From: Armatimonadota bacterium
GTDB lineage: Bacteria > Armatimonadota > Fimbriimonadia > Fimbriimonadales > Fimbriimonadaceae
Direction of reading: 5' to 3'
Assembly: GCA_020438215.1 (NCBI GenBank)
Contig: JAGQUX010000015.1
Span: 1-60,393 of the forward strand
Length of the DNA: 60,393 bases
The notes under the pieces were generated by a model. It did no database searches and had not been told where the DNA came from. It was given only the letters and a program-made list of their open reading frames with translations. This document shows, in pieces, positions 26,288 to 33,957 of this stretch. A program made the position numbers and the translations under genes. Position 1 is the first letter of the stretch. Every line of letters starts with the position of its first letter.

Positions 26288-26895
26288 ATCGAGATTCCGA
26301 ACTCTTCAATTCGTTCAATCAAACGCCAGCGCACTTGCGGCCAGATGTCGGGCGTCACACTGAAGAACATCGTATCGCGCCAGCGTTCTTGATGCGGCAG
26401 ATAGAGATGATTCTTCAGGATGCCTTCTTCTCGAAAGGCGAGTTTCCGCATCGCTTTTATGCTTGGTTCATTGCGCGCATCAGTCTTAAGTTGAACCCGC
26501 ATGGCCCGCCAATCTTCAATTGCTTTCCCGATCATTATGAGCTTCACAATCGGATTGAGCGCTGTTCCCCGCTGATCAGGCGTGTACCAAGTGTGACCGA
26601 TCTCCAAACTCCGATGAAAATCGGAAATGTCGTAGATCGATGATGACCCGACTGGCTCCCCATTCAGTCGAATCAGGTGCCCAAAACTGCCCGGCGCATT
26701 CCGGTCATTTACCCACTTCAAGAAATTGTCCTCATCATGAGGATCAATGCGAGTGAGGTAGTGCTGGAACGTCTCTGGAGTCGAGATTTGGGCCAGCAGC
26801 GGAGCGTGCTCCGGTTTCAGCGGTTCGATTGTCACACCGGCAAGTTCTGCGGTGATATTTGTGACCTGGAAGGGGGGCATTTGCGTGGTTTCCAT
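26284..26895 (-). CDS. GNAT-family N-acetyltransferase (RimJ/RimL-like)
   Basis: A 203-residue acetyltransferase. The pattern GVTIEPLKPEHAPLLAQIS, then GSSSIYDISDFHRSLEIGHTWY, then GTALNPIVKLIMIGKAIEDW and AMRKLAFREEGILKNHLYL is that of the RimJ/RimL subgroup, which acetylates protein N-termini or small amines. I chose ATG 26895 with GAGACG just upstream; an earlier ATG at 26940 would overlap the divergent gene. It converges with uppS with a 4-base overlap. Confidence 0.88.
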   Translation of the reverse strand: METTQMPPFQVTNITAELAGVTIEPLKPEHAPLLAQISTPETFQHYLTRIDPHDEDNFLKWVNDRNAPGSFGHLIRLNGEPVGSSSIYDISDFHRSLEIGHTWYTPDQRGTALNPIVKLIMIGKAIEDWRAMRVQLKTDARNEPSIKAMRKLAFREEGILKNHLYLPHQERWRDTMFFSVTPDIWPQVRWRLIERIEEFGISI

Positions 26896-26918
26896 CGTCT
26901 CAGAAATGTAATACGACA

Positions 26919-27641
26919 ATGACAACAATTCTGATTGCACAATTTTTACTTTTTAACGATACGTCATTCAGTGGGCAGGGTGGGTCTGCGGCTGAGTTCA
27001 ACAAGCAGACACCCATCCGCATGGAATCGGCAGATATCCGCATTTCCGTCCCCGATTGTAAAGTCAAAGTCACTTACAAATTTCGGAATACAAGTTCCAA
27101 GGCATTCAGTTCCAAAATGGGCTTCCCTGAGGAAGGCTGGGATGCTTTCCTAGAAGATGGGCGGAAAACCTACTTCAAATACTTCATCTCCACCGTGGAT
27201 GGCGTGAAAGTCACCACCAAACCAATGATCGTAGATGATGAAGAAATCACCGATATGGGCTACAAGGTTTGGTGGATGAAGGATGTTCAGTTCGCGGCCA
27301 ACCAAACCCGCACAGTTGTCAATGAGTACCAGACTCAGCCAGGAACCAACACCTTCCCCACACATTTCCTGCAATACATCGCTCACACAGCGGACACGTG
27401 GAATGGACAAGTTGGATCTATCCGGTACGAACTGGACGTGACAGGCTTACCAGCAGGAACCCGTTACGGCTTTGATATGCCCGGCTCAAGAAAGGAAGGA
27501 AACAAGCACCTTTGGTACTTCACTAAGCTCGAACCCACTACAGATCACGACCTGAGCGTTTCGTGGGAGTGGGAGCCGGGAAGAATTCACGAAAGCGAAG
27601 ATTTGAAATTGATCTTCGGAAGAAGCGTCTTCACTCGATAA
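26919..27641 (+). CDS. Exported DUF4424-like protein
   Basis: A 240-residue protein starting with a hydrophobic stretch (MTTILIAQFLLF) that may be a short signal peptide. The mature start NDTSFSGQGGSAAEF, then PIRMESADIRISVPDCKVKVTYKFRN, then SSKMGFPEEGW follows the pattern of DUF4424 proteins, in which a Gly-Gly turn, an M.SE.L.I strand and a final FPLP-type motif recur. The function of that family is unknown. The resemblance is from memory of the pattern. The stop codon overlaps the 3' end of the candidate minus-strand small RNA. Confidence 0.65.
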   Translation: MTTILIAQFLLFNDTSFSGQGGSAAEFNKQTPIRMESADIRISVPDCKVKVTYKFRNTSSKAFSSKMGFPEEGWDAFLEDGRKTYFKYFISTVDGVKVTTKPMIVDDEEITDMGYKVWWMKDVQFAANQTRTVVNEYQTQPGTNTFPTHFLQYIAHTADTWNGQVGSIRYELDVTGLPAGTRYGFDMPGSRKEGNKHLWYFTKLEPTTDHDLSVSWEWEPGRIHESEDLKLIFGRSVFTR

Positions 27642-27698
27642 AAAATAATGGGGCTTTGATCAGGCCAAGGGGAGAGCAAGTGCCTGTCGCGGCCCCAT
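27640..27698 (-). ncRNA. Candidate small RNA with C-rich loop
   Basis: On the minus strand a strong promoter (27703-27731) points into a compact unit of about 59 bases. The 5' AUGGGGC (27698-27692) pairs with GCCCCAU (27654-27648), directly followed by UAUUUUUUAU. Inside, CAGGC (27686-27682) pairs with GCCUG (27665-27661) around a 16-base pyrimidine-rich loop holding UCUCCCC. C-rich loops of regulatory RNAs can pair with Shine-Dalgarno sequences. No frame of meaningful length is present. The closing stem is long-range, so it is not a textbook terminator. Confidence 0.5.
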
Positions 27699-27702
27699 AA
27701 AA

Positions 27703-27731
27703 ACTATACACCCCTGAGAAAGTAATTGCAA
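27703..27731 (-). promoter_or_regulatory. Sigma-70-type promoter TTGCAA-N17-TATAGT
   Basis: On the minus strand TTGCAA (27726-27731), a 17-base spacer and TATAGT (27703-27708) form a near-consensus promoter. No minus-strand gene follows it; the candidate small RNA does. Confidence 0.6.
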
Positions 27732-27795
27732 GTGAAACCAAGTGTCTCGGGAAAGAATAAGGCGTTTCAGGACTACGTGCCTACCGTCAATCAAG

Positions 27796-27801
27796 CATAA
27801 T
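27796..27801 (+). promoter_or_regulatory. CATAAT -10 box, leaderless spacing before accB
   Basis: CATAAT ends 6 bases before GTG 27808, so the predicted transcription start is the start codon. There is no Shine-Dalgarno sequence upstream of the GTG. Confidence 0.5.
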
Positions 27802-27807
27802 GCTCCT

Positions 27808-28275
27808 GTGAGCGAAATCAAATCGAAAATCGATGAATTAGCGAGCCTGATGAACGAATATGGGCTCGAAACTGCACGCCTGAAAGGCGATGATTACAGC
27901 ATTGAATTTTCGGTACATCCTCCCATGCAGGGCGGAACGGCAGTTGCAATGGCGGCGGCTCCTGCGGCTGATCAATCCAGCACGCCAGTCAAGAAGACAG
28001 CCAAAAAAGCGGCATCCCCTTCGGCAAAGGCTGCTCCGACGGGCACACCCATCTCCAGCCCGATGACAGGAATATTCTATTCGGCCAGTAGCCCGGGCTC
28101 ACCTCCGTTTGCAAAAGAGGGCGATAACGTTCAAGCGGGCCAAGTGGTCGGCCTGATTGAGGCGATGAAGGTTTTCAACGAAATCACCGCACCGGTTTCC
28201 GGTGTTGTTTCAAAGGTAGCGGTCGAAAACGGACAATTGGTGAATCCTGGGGATGCCATCCTCTACATTGGCTAA
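27808..28275 (+). CDS. accB: Biotin carboxyl carrier protein of acetyl-CoA carboxylase
   Basis: A 155-residue AccB. An N-terminal helix pair (KSKIDELASLMNEYGLE) leads into an Ala/Pro/Lys-rich linker (about 50-80) and the biotinyl domain with the EAMKVFNEI motif, where the Lys is biotinylated. Upstream codons in this frame are not protein-like, and GTG 27808 agrees with the CATAAT box 6 bases before it. It carries carboxybiotin between AccC and AccA/AccD. accC is not adjacent, unlike in many bacteria; hom follows, overlapping. Confidence 0.93.
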   Translation: MSEIKSKIDELASLMNEYGLETARLKGDDYSIEFSVHPPMQGGTAVAMAAAPAADQSSTPVKKTAKKAASPSAKAAPTGTPISSPMTGIFYSASSPGSPPFAKEGDNVQAGQVVGLIEAMKVFNEITAPVSGVVSKVAVENGQLVNPGDAILYIG

Positions 28276-29557
28276 TCCGCGCACTATCAAAGTTGGTTTC
28301 CTGGGTTTTGGCACGGTGGGCGAAGGCACCCATCGGATGCTCAGCGATAACGTTGATGAAATCTTCCGCAAAACCGGCGCAAAAATCAATATCACCTCTA
28401 TTGGCATCAAGGACGCCAGCAAAGCGCGATGCCTGCCGAGCGAGCTATTCACGACCGATCTCAAGTCCATCGTCACCGATCCCAAGATTGATGTTGTTCT
28501 TGAGCTAATCGGAGGTGAAGAGCTAGCCGGTGAAATGGTCGATCTTGCGTTAGATCACGGCAAACACGTTGTCACTGCCAATAAAGAACTGATCGCTAAG
28601 CAAGGCAGTCGCTTGATCTCCAAAGCCCGTAAAAAGAACCTTGATCTCCATTTTGAGGCGGCGGTTGGCGGGGGCATACCGGTGGTTCAAGCCCTCAAGC
28701 ACCAACTCGCTGGGAATGATGTCATCAAGCTCATGGGCATCCTGAACGGCACAACCAATTACATCCTCACGCGGATGGAGGCTGAGGGAGCAAATTTTGC
28801 TGATGTTCTTGCTGATGCCCAGAAATTGGGCTACGCCGAGGCAGACTCCACCAACGATGTCGATGGCTTCGACACGATGTATAAGATCGCAATCCTTGCC
28901 GCGATTACATTTGGCAAGCAGGTCGATCTCAGTGACATTCACCGGGAAGGCATTCGTTCCATCGGTACCGAGGATATGCACTACGCCGAGGTCTTTGGCT
29001 ACCGAATCAAACTCTTGGGAATCTGTGAAGAGATTGAACCAGACACGCTCATGGTGCGCGTCCACCCAACGATGATTCCTCGCACTCACCAACTCGCCCA
29101 CGTAGATGATGTCTTCAATGCGGTTTGGTTGAAAGGGGACTTTGTGGGCGATCTCATGTTCTCAGGGCGGGGTGCGGGAGGCGACCCCACCGCCAGTGCC
29201 GTCGTTGGTGATTTGATTGATGTTTGCCGGAATATTGTCAATGAGGGTGATGGAAGTGCCATTCCTTACGGTGAGGGGATGAAATCTCTCCCGATCTCTG
29301 AACTGGAAACCCGCTATTACCTCCGTCTGGAAGTGCAAGACTGCCCGGGCACGCTCGGACAAATCTCAACCACTCTCGGACGGCGTAAGGTTGGTTTGAC
29401 AGCCATGGAGATGAAATCTAAAGTTGGCGGCCTCGGTGAGATCGCATTCCTCACCCACGTTTGCCGGGAAGAAGATTTCGTGGCCGCCATCGAAGAAGTC
29501 GGCAATCTGGATTGCGTCACCAAGATTGAAAGCTGGATGCGCGTGGAACAGTCATGA
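28253..29557 (+). CDS. hom: Homoserine dehydrogenase
   Basis: A 434-residue enzyme reducing aspartate semialdehyde to homoserine for methionine, threonine and isoleucine synthesis. The Rossmann start KVGFLGFGTVGEG, the substrate domain with VVTANKELIA, GGGIPVVQAL and LNGTTNYILTRM, and a C-terminal ACT domain (from about 350) are present, as in the threonine-regulated form. ATG 28253 overlaps accB by 23 bases; TTG 28268 would give MANPRTIKVG and an 8-base overlap and is equally possible. It is coupled to the nitrilase gene by ATGA. Its product homoserine feeds the methionine pathway that MetH in this window completes. Confidence 0.95.
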   Translation: MPSSTLANPRTIKVGFLGFGTVGEGTHRMLSDNVDEIFRKTGAKINITSIGIKDASKARCLPSELFTTDLKSIVTDPKIDVVLELIGGEELAGEMVDLALDHGKHVVTANKELIAKQGSRLISKARKKNLDLHFEAAVGGGIPVVQALKHQLAGNDVIKLMGILNGTTNYILTRMEAEGANFADVLADAQKLGYAEADSTNDVDGFDTMYKIAILAAITFGKQVDLSDIHREGIRSIGTEDMHYAEVFGYRIKLLGICEEIEPDTLMVRVHPTMIPRTHQLAHVDDVFNAVWLKGDFVGDLMFSGRGAGGDPTASAVVGDLIDVCRNIVNEGDGSAIPYGEGMKSLPISELETRYYLRLEVQDCPGTLGQISTTLGRRKVGLTAMEMKSKVGGLGEIAFLTHVCREEDFVAAIEEVGNLDCVTKIESWMRVEQS

Positions 29558-30399
29558 GACTCGCGTGCGTGCAAGAAAGTCCCATATTCGGCGAAATTGA
29601 TCCTAATGCCATCATGATCACCGGGTTAGGAAGATTCAAGAAGCAAGGCGTTGATCTCGTTGTCTATCCGGAGGCATACCTCACGGGCTACTGCTACGAC
29701 TCAGAAGAGCATGCGCTGAAAGAGGCTCTTCCTATATCAGGGGACGAAAACGATCTCCGCTGGGATCACCCTGTTGTAGACTTCATCACCGAAGCTGTCA
29801 ATAAAATCGACATCATGCTCGTTGTTGGCACCATTGCAAAAGATGAACGAGGGCTCCGCAACATCGCGATGCTTTTCGAGCCGGGTAAACCAGTCCGCGC
29901 TTACTACAAGTGCCACCTTCCCTATATGGGTGTGGATCGGTTCGTGGTGCCGGGCGATAACATTCCAGTTTTCGATACACGCCTCGGCAAAATTGGGATG
30001 AACATCTGCTTTGATCTACGCCACCCCGAGCCGTTTCGAATCATGGGGATGCGCGGGGCTGATCTGATTCTCCTCCCCACCAACTGGCCCGATGCCCCAC
30101 ATACCGAGCGCGATGCCCTCTGCCGGGCGCGCGCAGTTGAGAACAAGGTCTTCTTCGCCAGTTGTAACCGCACTGGCGATGAGAACGGTTATGAATTCCG
30201 GGGTCGCTCGGGGATTTACGATTTCGAGGGCCGGGAACTAGCATCTGCTGGTACCGAGGAAGAGGTCATCATTGCTGATCTTGACCTGGAAAAAGCGCGC
30301 GAAAAAGCAACTGTCGTTCCGGGGATGGAAGTCACCACCATCTTTGAATCACGACGCCCCGACCTGTACCGCGATTTGATTCTGGGCGATCAAGATTAG
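29554..30399 (+). CDS. Carbon-nitrogen hydrolase (nitrilase superfamily)
   Basis: A 281-residue amidase of the nitrilase superfamily. The catalytic triad is visible: E40 in YPEAYLTGY, K119 in YYKCHLP and C152 in NICFDLRHPE. Members hydrolyse omega-amides, carbamoyl groups or nitriles, and the substrate cannot be told from sequence. The ATG overlaps the hom stop as ATGA, which suggests co-translation with amino-acid biosynthesis and perhaps a repair or salvage amidase role. The downstream DUF899 gene has its own -10 box. Confidence 0.9.
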   Translation: MRLACVQESPIFGEIDPNAIMITGLGRFKKQGVDLVVYPEAYLTGYCYDSEEHALKEALPISGDENDLRWDHPVVDFITEAVNKIDIMLVVGTIAKDERGLRNIAMLFEPGKPVRAYYKCHLPYMGVDRFVVPGDNIPVFDTRLGKIGMNICFDLRHPEPFRIMGMRGADLILLPTNWPDAPHTERDALCRARAVENKVFFASCNRTGDENGYEFRGRSGIYDFEGRELASAGTEEEVIIADLDLEKAREKATVVPGMEVTTIFESRRPDLYRDLILGDQD

Positions 30400-30420
30400 G
30401 AAACTTCTGAACGTTCTGCG

Positions 30421-30428
30421 GGTATAGA
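30421..30428 (+). promoter_or_regulatory. GGTATAGA -10 box, leaderless spacing
   Basis: TATAGA, preceded by GG, ends 7 bases before the ATG of the DUF899-like gene. TTCTGA at 30405-30410 is a possible but weak -35. Confidence 0.4.
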
Positions 30429-30435
30429 TTCAGGC

Positions 30436-31005
30436 ATGGAAGCCACGAATTCACGCATCAAAGAACTGGAAACTCAGATTTATCAGCTCAAGGAAGAGCT
30501 CAGCCAACTCCGCCGTGAGAATGAAGGCGAAGTGGTCGCCGATGCCACATTCATGACTGCTGATGGCGAGGTTTCTTTGTCAGACCTGTTTGGCGATAAA
30601 GATCGCTTGATCCTGATTCACAACATGGGGCACACATGTAGCTACTGCACCCTCTGGGCTGACGACGCCAATAACTACTTCCCTCGCATTGAGGAGCGGG
30701 CCGCCTTTGCTCTCTGCTCCCCTGATGATCCAGCCAAGCAGGCCGAAGTTGCCGCCCACCGAGGCTGGAAGTTCCGAATGGTGAGTGATGCGGGTAAAGA
30801 GTTCACTCGAGCGATGGGCTACCTGGATGATGAAGGGTATTGGCACCCGGGCTTTAGCGCATTCGCTAAGCGCGAAGACGGCACGATCGTCCGGCTGAAC
30901 AACACTTCATTCGGGCCGTATGACGATTTCTGCCCAATCTGGCACTACTGGGACATGATTGGCTTGGAACAGTGGTCATGGCAACCGCCCAAGTGTTTGG
31001 GGTGA
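30436..31005 (+). CDS. DUF899-like thioredoxin-fold protein
   Basis: A 189-residue protein. Residues 1-32 form a charged helix (KELETQIYQLKEELSQLRRE). The rest has the thioredoxin-like plan, with VSLSDLFGDKDRLILIHNM and the CxxC motif in HTCSYCTLWADD, which is the conserved CP.CS.WAD block of DUF899 proteins. The family is related to AhpC/TSA redox proteins, but its activity is undefined. The CxxC pair suggests redox or metal binding. No other redox gene is adjacent. Confidence 0.82.
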   Translation: MEATNSRIKELETQIYQLKEELSQLRRENEGEVVADATFMTADGEVSLSDLFGDKDRLILIHNMGHTCSYCTLWADDANNYFPRIEERAAFALCSPDDPAKQAEVAAHRGWKFRMVSDAGKEFTRAMGYLDDEGYWHPGFSAFAKREDGTIVRLNNTSFGPYDDFCPIWHYWDMIGLEQWSWQPPKCLG

Positions 31006-31013
31006 TTAGTCAT

Positions 31014-31143
31014 CTGTGTGGCACTGGCAAAGCCAGTGAACATTCAATCTTCCAGATAGAGTACGAGATCAACCCTCACCTCAATCCTCTCCCGATCTTC
31101 GGGAGAGGAAGACTTTCACACTGGTGATATCAGTGCCATACAG
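31014..31143. mobile_element. MITE- or REP-like element, 130 bp
   Basis: CTGTGTGGCACTG (31014-31026) reappears inverted as CTGTATGGCACTG read from 31143 down, each followed after 6 bases by CCAGTG, giving imperfect terminal inverted repeats of 25 bases. The left end is itself a palindrome, CACTGGC-AAA-GCCAGTG. The centre holds CCTCTCCCGA-TCT-TCGGGAGAGG, a perfect 10-bp stem preceded by CCCTCACCTCAAT, the style of widespread bacterial palindromic repeats. It carries no gene and sits 9 bases after a stop codon. Confidence 0.65.
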
Positions 31144-31182
31144 CTAAATAAAACCGGCCAACTCAATCCTGAGTTGGCCGGT
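31144..31182 (-). terminator. Terminator after the sigma factor gene
   Basis: ACCGGCCAACTCA and TGAGTTGGCCGGT form a perfect 13-bp stem with loop ATCC. On the minus strand it is followed by TTTATTTAGC and lies 20 bases after the sigma gene stop. It can also act weakly on the plus strand. Confidence 0.85.
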
Positions 31183-31202
31183 CTTATCGAGAACCTCCGA
31201 GC

Positions 31203-32324
31203 TTAGTTCGGGCTGGAGGTGATCGTAAACCCTTGCGAAGCGAGCTCTTGCCCAATGTGGCGGAGCTTCTTCATCGCGCGGAGTTCGATCTGTCGAACCC
31301 GCTCACGTGTGACGTTCAATGCCGAGCCCACTTCTTCCAGAGTGCGGGCTCGCCCATCATCCAGACCAAAGCGGAGGCGAACAACGTCGCGCTCGCGGCT
31401 GGTCAAGCGACCCAGAATTCCGTCGATTTCTTCACGGCGGATAAGGTTCCAGGTGACATCCTGCGGAGTCGGCATCCCGTTGCTCGGAATGAAGTCCCCA
31501 ATTGAGGAGTTATCCTTTTCACCCACCGGAGTTTCCAACGAAAGCGGCTCTACGGCAACGCGGAGCATCTCTTGGACGCGATCCGGCGACATGCCAACCT
31601 TTTCTGCGACTTCTTCCGGAGTTGGTTCGCGGTGCAGTTCTTGTTGCAAAGCGTTTGCCGTCTTCATCACCTTGTTGATGAGCTCAGCGACATAAACCGG
31701 AATCCGAACGGTACGCCCTTGGTTGATGATTGCACGAGCAATAGCGCGGCGAATCCACCAGGTTGCGTAAGTGGAGAAGCGGAAGCCCTTGCGCCAGTCG
31801 AATTTTTCAACCGCGCGGATCAGACCGAGGTTTCCTTCTTGGATCAAATCAGCGAGAGGAATCCCACGAGCGTTGTATTTCTTGGCGATGGAGACAACAA
31901 GTCGCAAGTTGCTTTCGATGAGCTGTTGCTTGGCTTGCGTCCCGATCTTCATGACGTACTTCTTGTCGAACTCATCAAAATCGTGTCCGACCGGGAAATT
32001 CATCAATTCGGCGACCTTATCCCACTTTTCTTGCTCCGCCAAATCCTTGGCTTGAACCTTCTTAGCGAGGTCTTCTTCTTGGCCTGGAGTCAGGAGGTGT
32101 GCGCGGCGAGTTTGCCGCATCCACATTTCGAGTTCTTCGCCATCATCACGGCGCTGCTCCTCCTCTTCCTCTTCTTCGAGATCAAGAAGCTCCTCATCTT
32201 CCGGCTCTTGGTCGTCCGCAACCATATGCTTGGATGCATCGATATAGGCATGGCGGCTGTGAGTACGCACAGTAATCGCCTTACCTCGACGGACTTGAGT
32301 GGGCATCTTGTTTTCTTCAGACAT
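31203..32324 (-). CDS. rpoD: RpoD/SigA-type RNA polymerase sigma factor
   Basis: A 373-residue sigma-70 protein. After an acidic N-terminus (about 38-66) come region 1.2 ([19 protein letters not shown]), region 2 with [19 protein letters not shown] and [16 protein letters not shown], region 3, and region 4 with [18 protein letters not shown] and [19 protein letters not shown]. The DNA-melting Tyr and Trp-Trp residues are present. In region 2.4 the E. coli pair Gln437/Thr440 is replaced by Arg and Ala (WWIRRAIAR). ATG 32324 was chosen over TTG 32330. A consensus promoter lies about 95 bases upstream. It is either the primary factor or a close group 2 relative. Confidence 0.93.
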   Translation of the reverse strand: MSEENKMPTQVRRGKAITVRTHSRHAYIDASKHMVADDQEPEDEELLDLEEEEEEEQRRDDGEELEMWMRQTRRAHLLTPGQEEDLAKKVQAKDLAEQEKWDKVAELMNFPVGHDFDEFDKKYVMKIGTQAKQQLIESNLRLVVSIAKKYNARGIPLADLIQEGNLGLIRAVEKFDWRKGFRFSTYATWWIRRAIARAIINQGRTVRIPVYVAELINKVMKTANALQQELHREPTPEEVAEKVGMSPDRVQEMLRVAVEPLSLETPVGEKDNSSIGDFIPSNGMPTPQDVTWNLIRREEIDGILGRLTSRERDVVRLRFGLDDGRARTLEEVGSALNVTRERVRQIELRAMKKLRHIGQELASQGFTITSSPN

Positions 32325-32426
32325 AGTCAATAAGTTCTCGTATTAGATTCCGTAGTGCGAAGAGCGGTTGCCCTTCCCTCTCGAATGTAAAACCCAGAAA
32401 AAGAGATTTTTGTTGGGTGCCTATTC

Positions 32427-32455
32427 AAAGTAACAGACGCACAAAGGCTTGTCAA
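32427..32455 (-). promoter_or_regulatory. Promoter TTGACA-N17-TACTTT of the sigma gene
   Basis: On the minus strand TTGACA (32450-32455), a 17-base spacer and TACTTT (32427-32432) form the best -35/-10 pair in the window. Transcription should start near 32420 and give a leader of about 95 bases. Confidence 0.75.
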
Positions 32456-32508
32456 GGGATGACTAAGACTTTGTCAAAAATCGTAGCTGCCGCCCGGGTT
32501 TTTATCTC

Positions 32509-32541
32509 CGACTTGTGTCTTAACATGGTCTTCACAAGTCG
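32509..32541. repeat. 9-bp inverted repeat between sigma gene and cysteine desulfurase
   Basis: CGACTTGTG and CACAAGTCG form a perfect 9-bp stem with a 15-base loop. No T run follows on either strand. It may be a weak terminator for the cysteine desulfurase transcript or an operator. The rest of 32456-32601 shows nothing that I can assign. Confidence 0.35.
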
Positions 32542-32601
32542 TGCCAATGGGTTCTGACGCACGCTAAGTTGGGGATGTTGCACTCAGACCTAGAATTTTC
32601 G

Positions 32602-33711
32602 TCAGTTTGTGAGTCTTTTGACCACGTCAATCAGAGTCTGAGCCAACTCCATCGTGGATTCGAGTGTTGTCTCATGTCCGAAACTGATCCGAATTGCCGA
32701 AACAGCATCCCATTCTGAGTATCCCAAAGCCGTGAGCGTGTGGCTCGGTTTGACCTCGGCAGATGAGCACGCCGGGCCACTACTGATTGCAAAACCTTTG
32801 TTGCCGAGTTCAGTCACAAGAGTCTGCCCAATCAATCGCGGGAAAAAGATCGTGAGGATCTGCGGGACTCGAGCAGGAGAGTCCCAAGTTACATTACAAC
32901 AACGCGGGACAGCGAACTTTGGCTCATAGCCAAATGCTCCCAGTCCTTCCTCAAGTGTCGAGGCTAACGCACAGTGGAGTTTCTTGGACTTTTCGCAATA
33001 CGCTTCACGAGTCTCTTCTGCCTTTGTGAGCGCATAAGACATCGCGATGATTCCGGGGACGTTATAGGTGCCGCCCCGAAAGCCGCCTTCGTGGCTCCCA
33101 CCGATAATTGGGGAATCCGCGCGGTCCAACTTCTTCGGATCTTTGATATAGAGCCCACCGACTCCTTGCGGGCCACCAAATTTGTGCGCCGCCCAGAACG
33201 CAAAATCGTAGTCGCTGAGGTTAATCTTTACTTTCCCAACAGCTTGTGTGATGTCTGCGACTTTGATCCCTTGGAAGGCTTCGGGGAAATCATAGATCAG
33301 GCCCGTTTCATTGCATACAGTCAGCGTGCAGAACGCCGGGCAATCCGCAGTGACAATGAACTTCCCATCTTTACATTCCGCGAACCCAAATCCGCGGCGC
33401 AAGGCTGGCTCCCTGATCGCGTTGTGTTCGTAGGGGCTGATCAGCGTGCCCTCGGGCATCATGTTGATCACCCAGTTCGCGGATTCGGTCGCCCCGCTCG
33501 TAAAGAAGATTTGACTAGCGTCTTCTGCACCCAAGAGGTTTGCGATGTTCTTGCGCGCTTCTTCGACCTGGTGCATCGCCTCTTGACCAACAGAGTGGAT
33601 GCTGCTGGCATTCCCCCAGGCGGTCGCGTAAATCCGACCGATCTCTTTTAAATCTTCGTGACAAGCAGGCGAAGTTGCAGCATGATCAAAGTAACGTTGA
33701 CAGTCAAACAC
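32602..33711 (-). CDS. Cysteine desulfurase (NifS/IscS-like)
   Basis: A 369-residue PLP enzyme that moves sulfur from cysteine for Fe-S cluster or thio-cofactor synthesis. Visible are FDHAATSPAC near the start, H96 in YEHNAI, the PLP lysine K177 in AAHKFGGPQGVGGL and the catalytic C315 in SSGPACSSAEVKPSH. The loop carrying the cysteine resembles the short-loop group II type (SGPACSS rather than a long IscS loop). No iscU or suf genes are adjacent. The start is GTG 33711, with TAAAAT ending 6 bases upstream. It is followed by the sigma gene on the same strand. Confidence 0.92.
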   Translation of the reverse strand: MFDCQRYFDHAATSPACHEDLKEIGRIYATAWGNASSIHSVGQEAMHQVEEARKNIANLLGAEDASQIFFTSGATESANWVINMMPEGTLISPYEHNAIREPALRRGFGFAECKDGKFIVTADCPAFCTLTVCNETGLIYDFPEAFQGIKVADITQAVGKVKINLSDYDFAFWAAHKFGGPQGVGGLYIKDPKKLDRADSPIIGGSHEGGFRGGTYNVPGIIAMSYALTKAEETREAYCEKSKKLHCALASTLEEGLGAFGYEPKFAVPRCCNVTWDSPARVPQILTIFFPRLIGQTLVTELGNKGFAISSGPACSSAEVKPSHTLTALGYSEWDAVSAIRISFGHETTLESTMELAQTLIDVVKRLTN

Positions 33712-33717
33712 AGGCTC

Positions 33718-33725
33718 ATTTTACC
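33718..33725 (-). promoter_or_regulatory. GGTAAAAT -10 box built on an upstream stop codon
   Basis: On the minus strand TAAAAT ends 6 bases before GTG 33711. Its first three bases are the TAA stop of the upstream 78-residue gene. Transcription would begin at the start codon. Confidence 0.55.
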
Positions 33726-33957
33726 GTTGGCTTTCCCGCTCAATTTCTTCGAGTTGCTGAAACATGTTCCTGTCAAGGAAATAGAACGCCGTGATCGCAC
33801 CGATGGTCAAGATTCCGGCTCGCAGAATCCAGGGAAAGAAACCCAGCATTGCGAACCGGATCATCACACTTTTGGCAAGGATAACAAGACAAAGCCCGAT
33901 CCCTAGACTGATACAACTCAGTAGGAATCGGGCGAATTTGATTTTGCTGGGGTTCAA
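33721..33957 (-). CDS. Small two-helix membrane protein
   Basis: A 78-residue protein with hydrophobic segments at about 8-28 and 35-60 and a charged C-terminal end ([10 protein letters not shown]). I do not recognise a family. The start is TTG 33957, which overlaps the sucD stop as TTGA, so translation is probably coupled to sucD. The frame is tightly fitted between sucD and the cysteine desulfurase, which supports it being real. Function unknown. Confidence 0.6.
   Translation of the reverse strand: MNPSKIKFARFLLSCISLGIGLCLVILAKSVMIRFAMLGFFPWILRAGILTIGAITAFYFLDRNMFQQLEEIERESQR

Noticed and set aside
27648-27698. Plus-strand reading of the stem-loop as signal recognition particle RNA
   Set aside because: TCAGGCC followed by a purine-rich loop looked like SRP helix 8, but GGAAGG and AGCAGC are absent and the plus strand has no promoter or terminator. 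The minus strand has both.
27800-27811. Three-codon upstream frame ATG CTC CTG TGA overlapping the accB start
   Set aside because: The ATG is part of the CATAAT box and would lie upstream of the predicted transcription start, so it is probably never transcribed.
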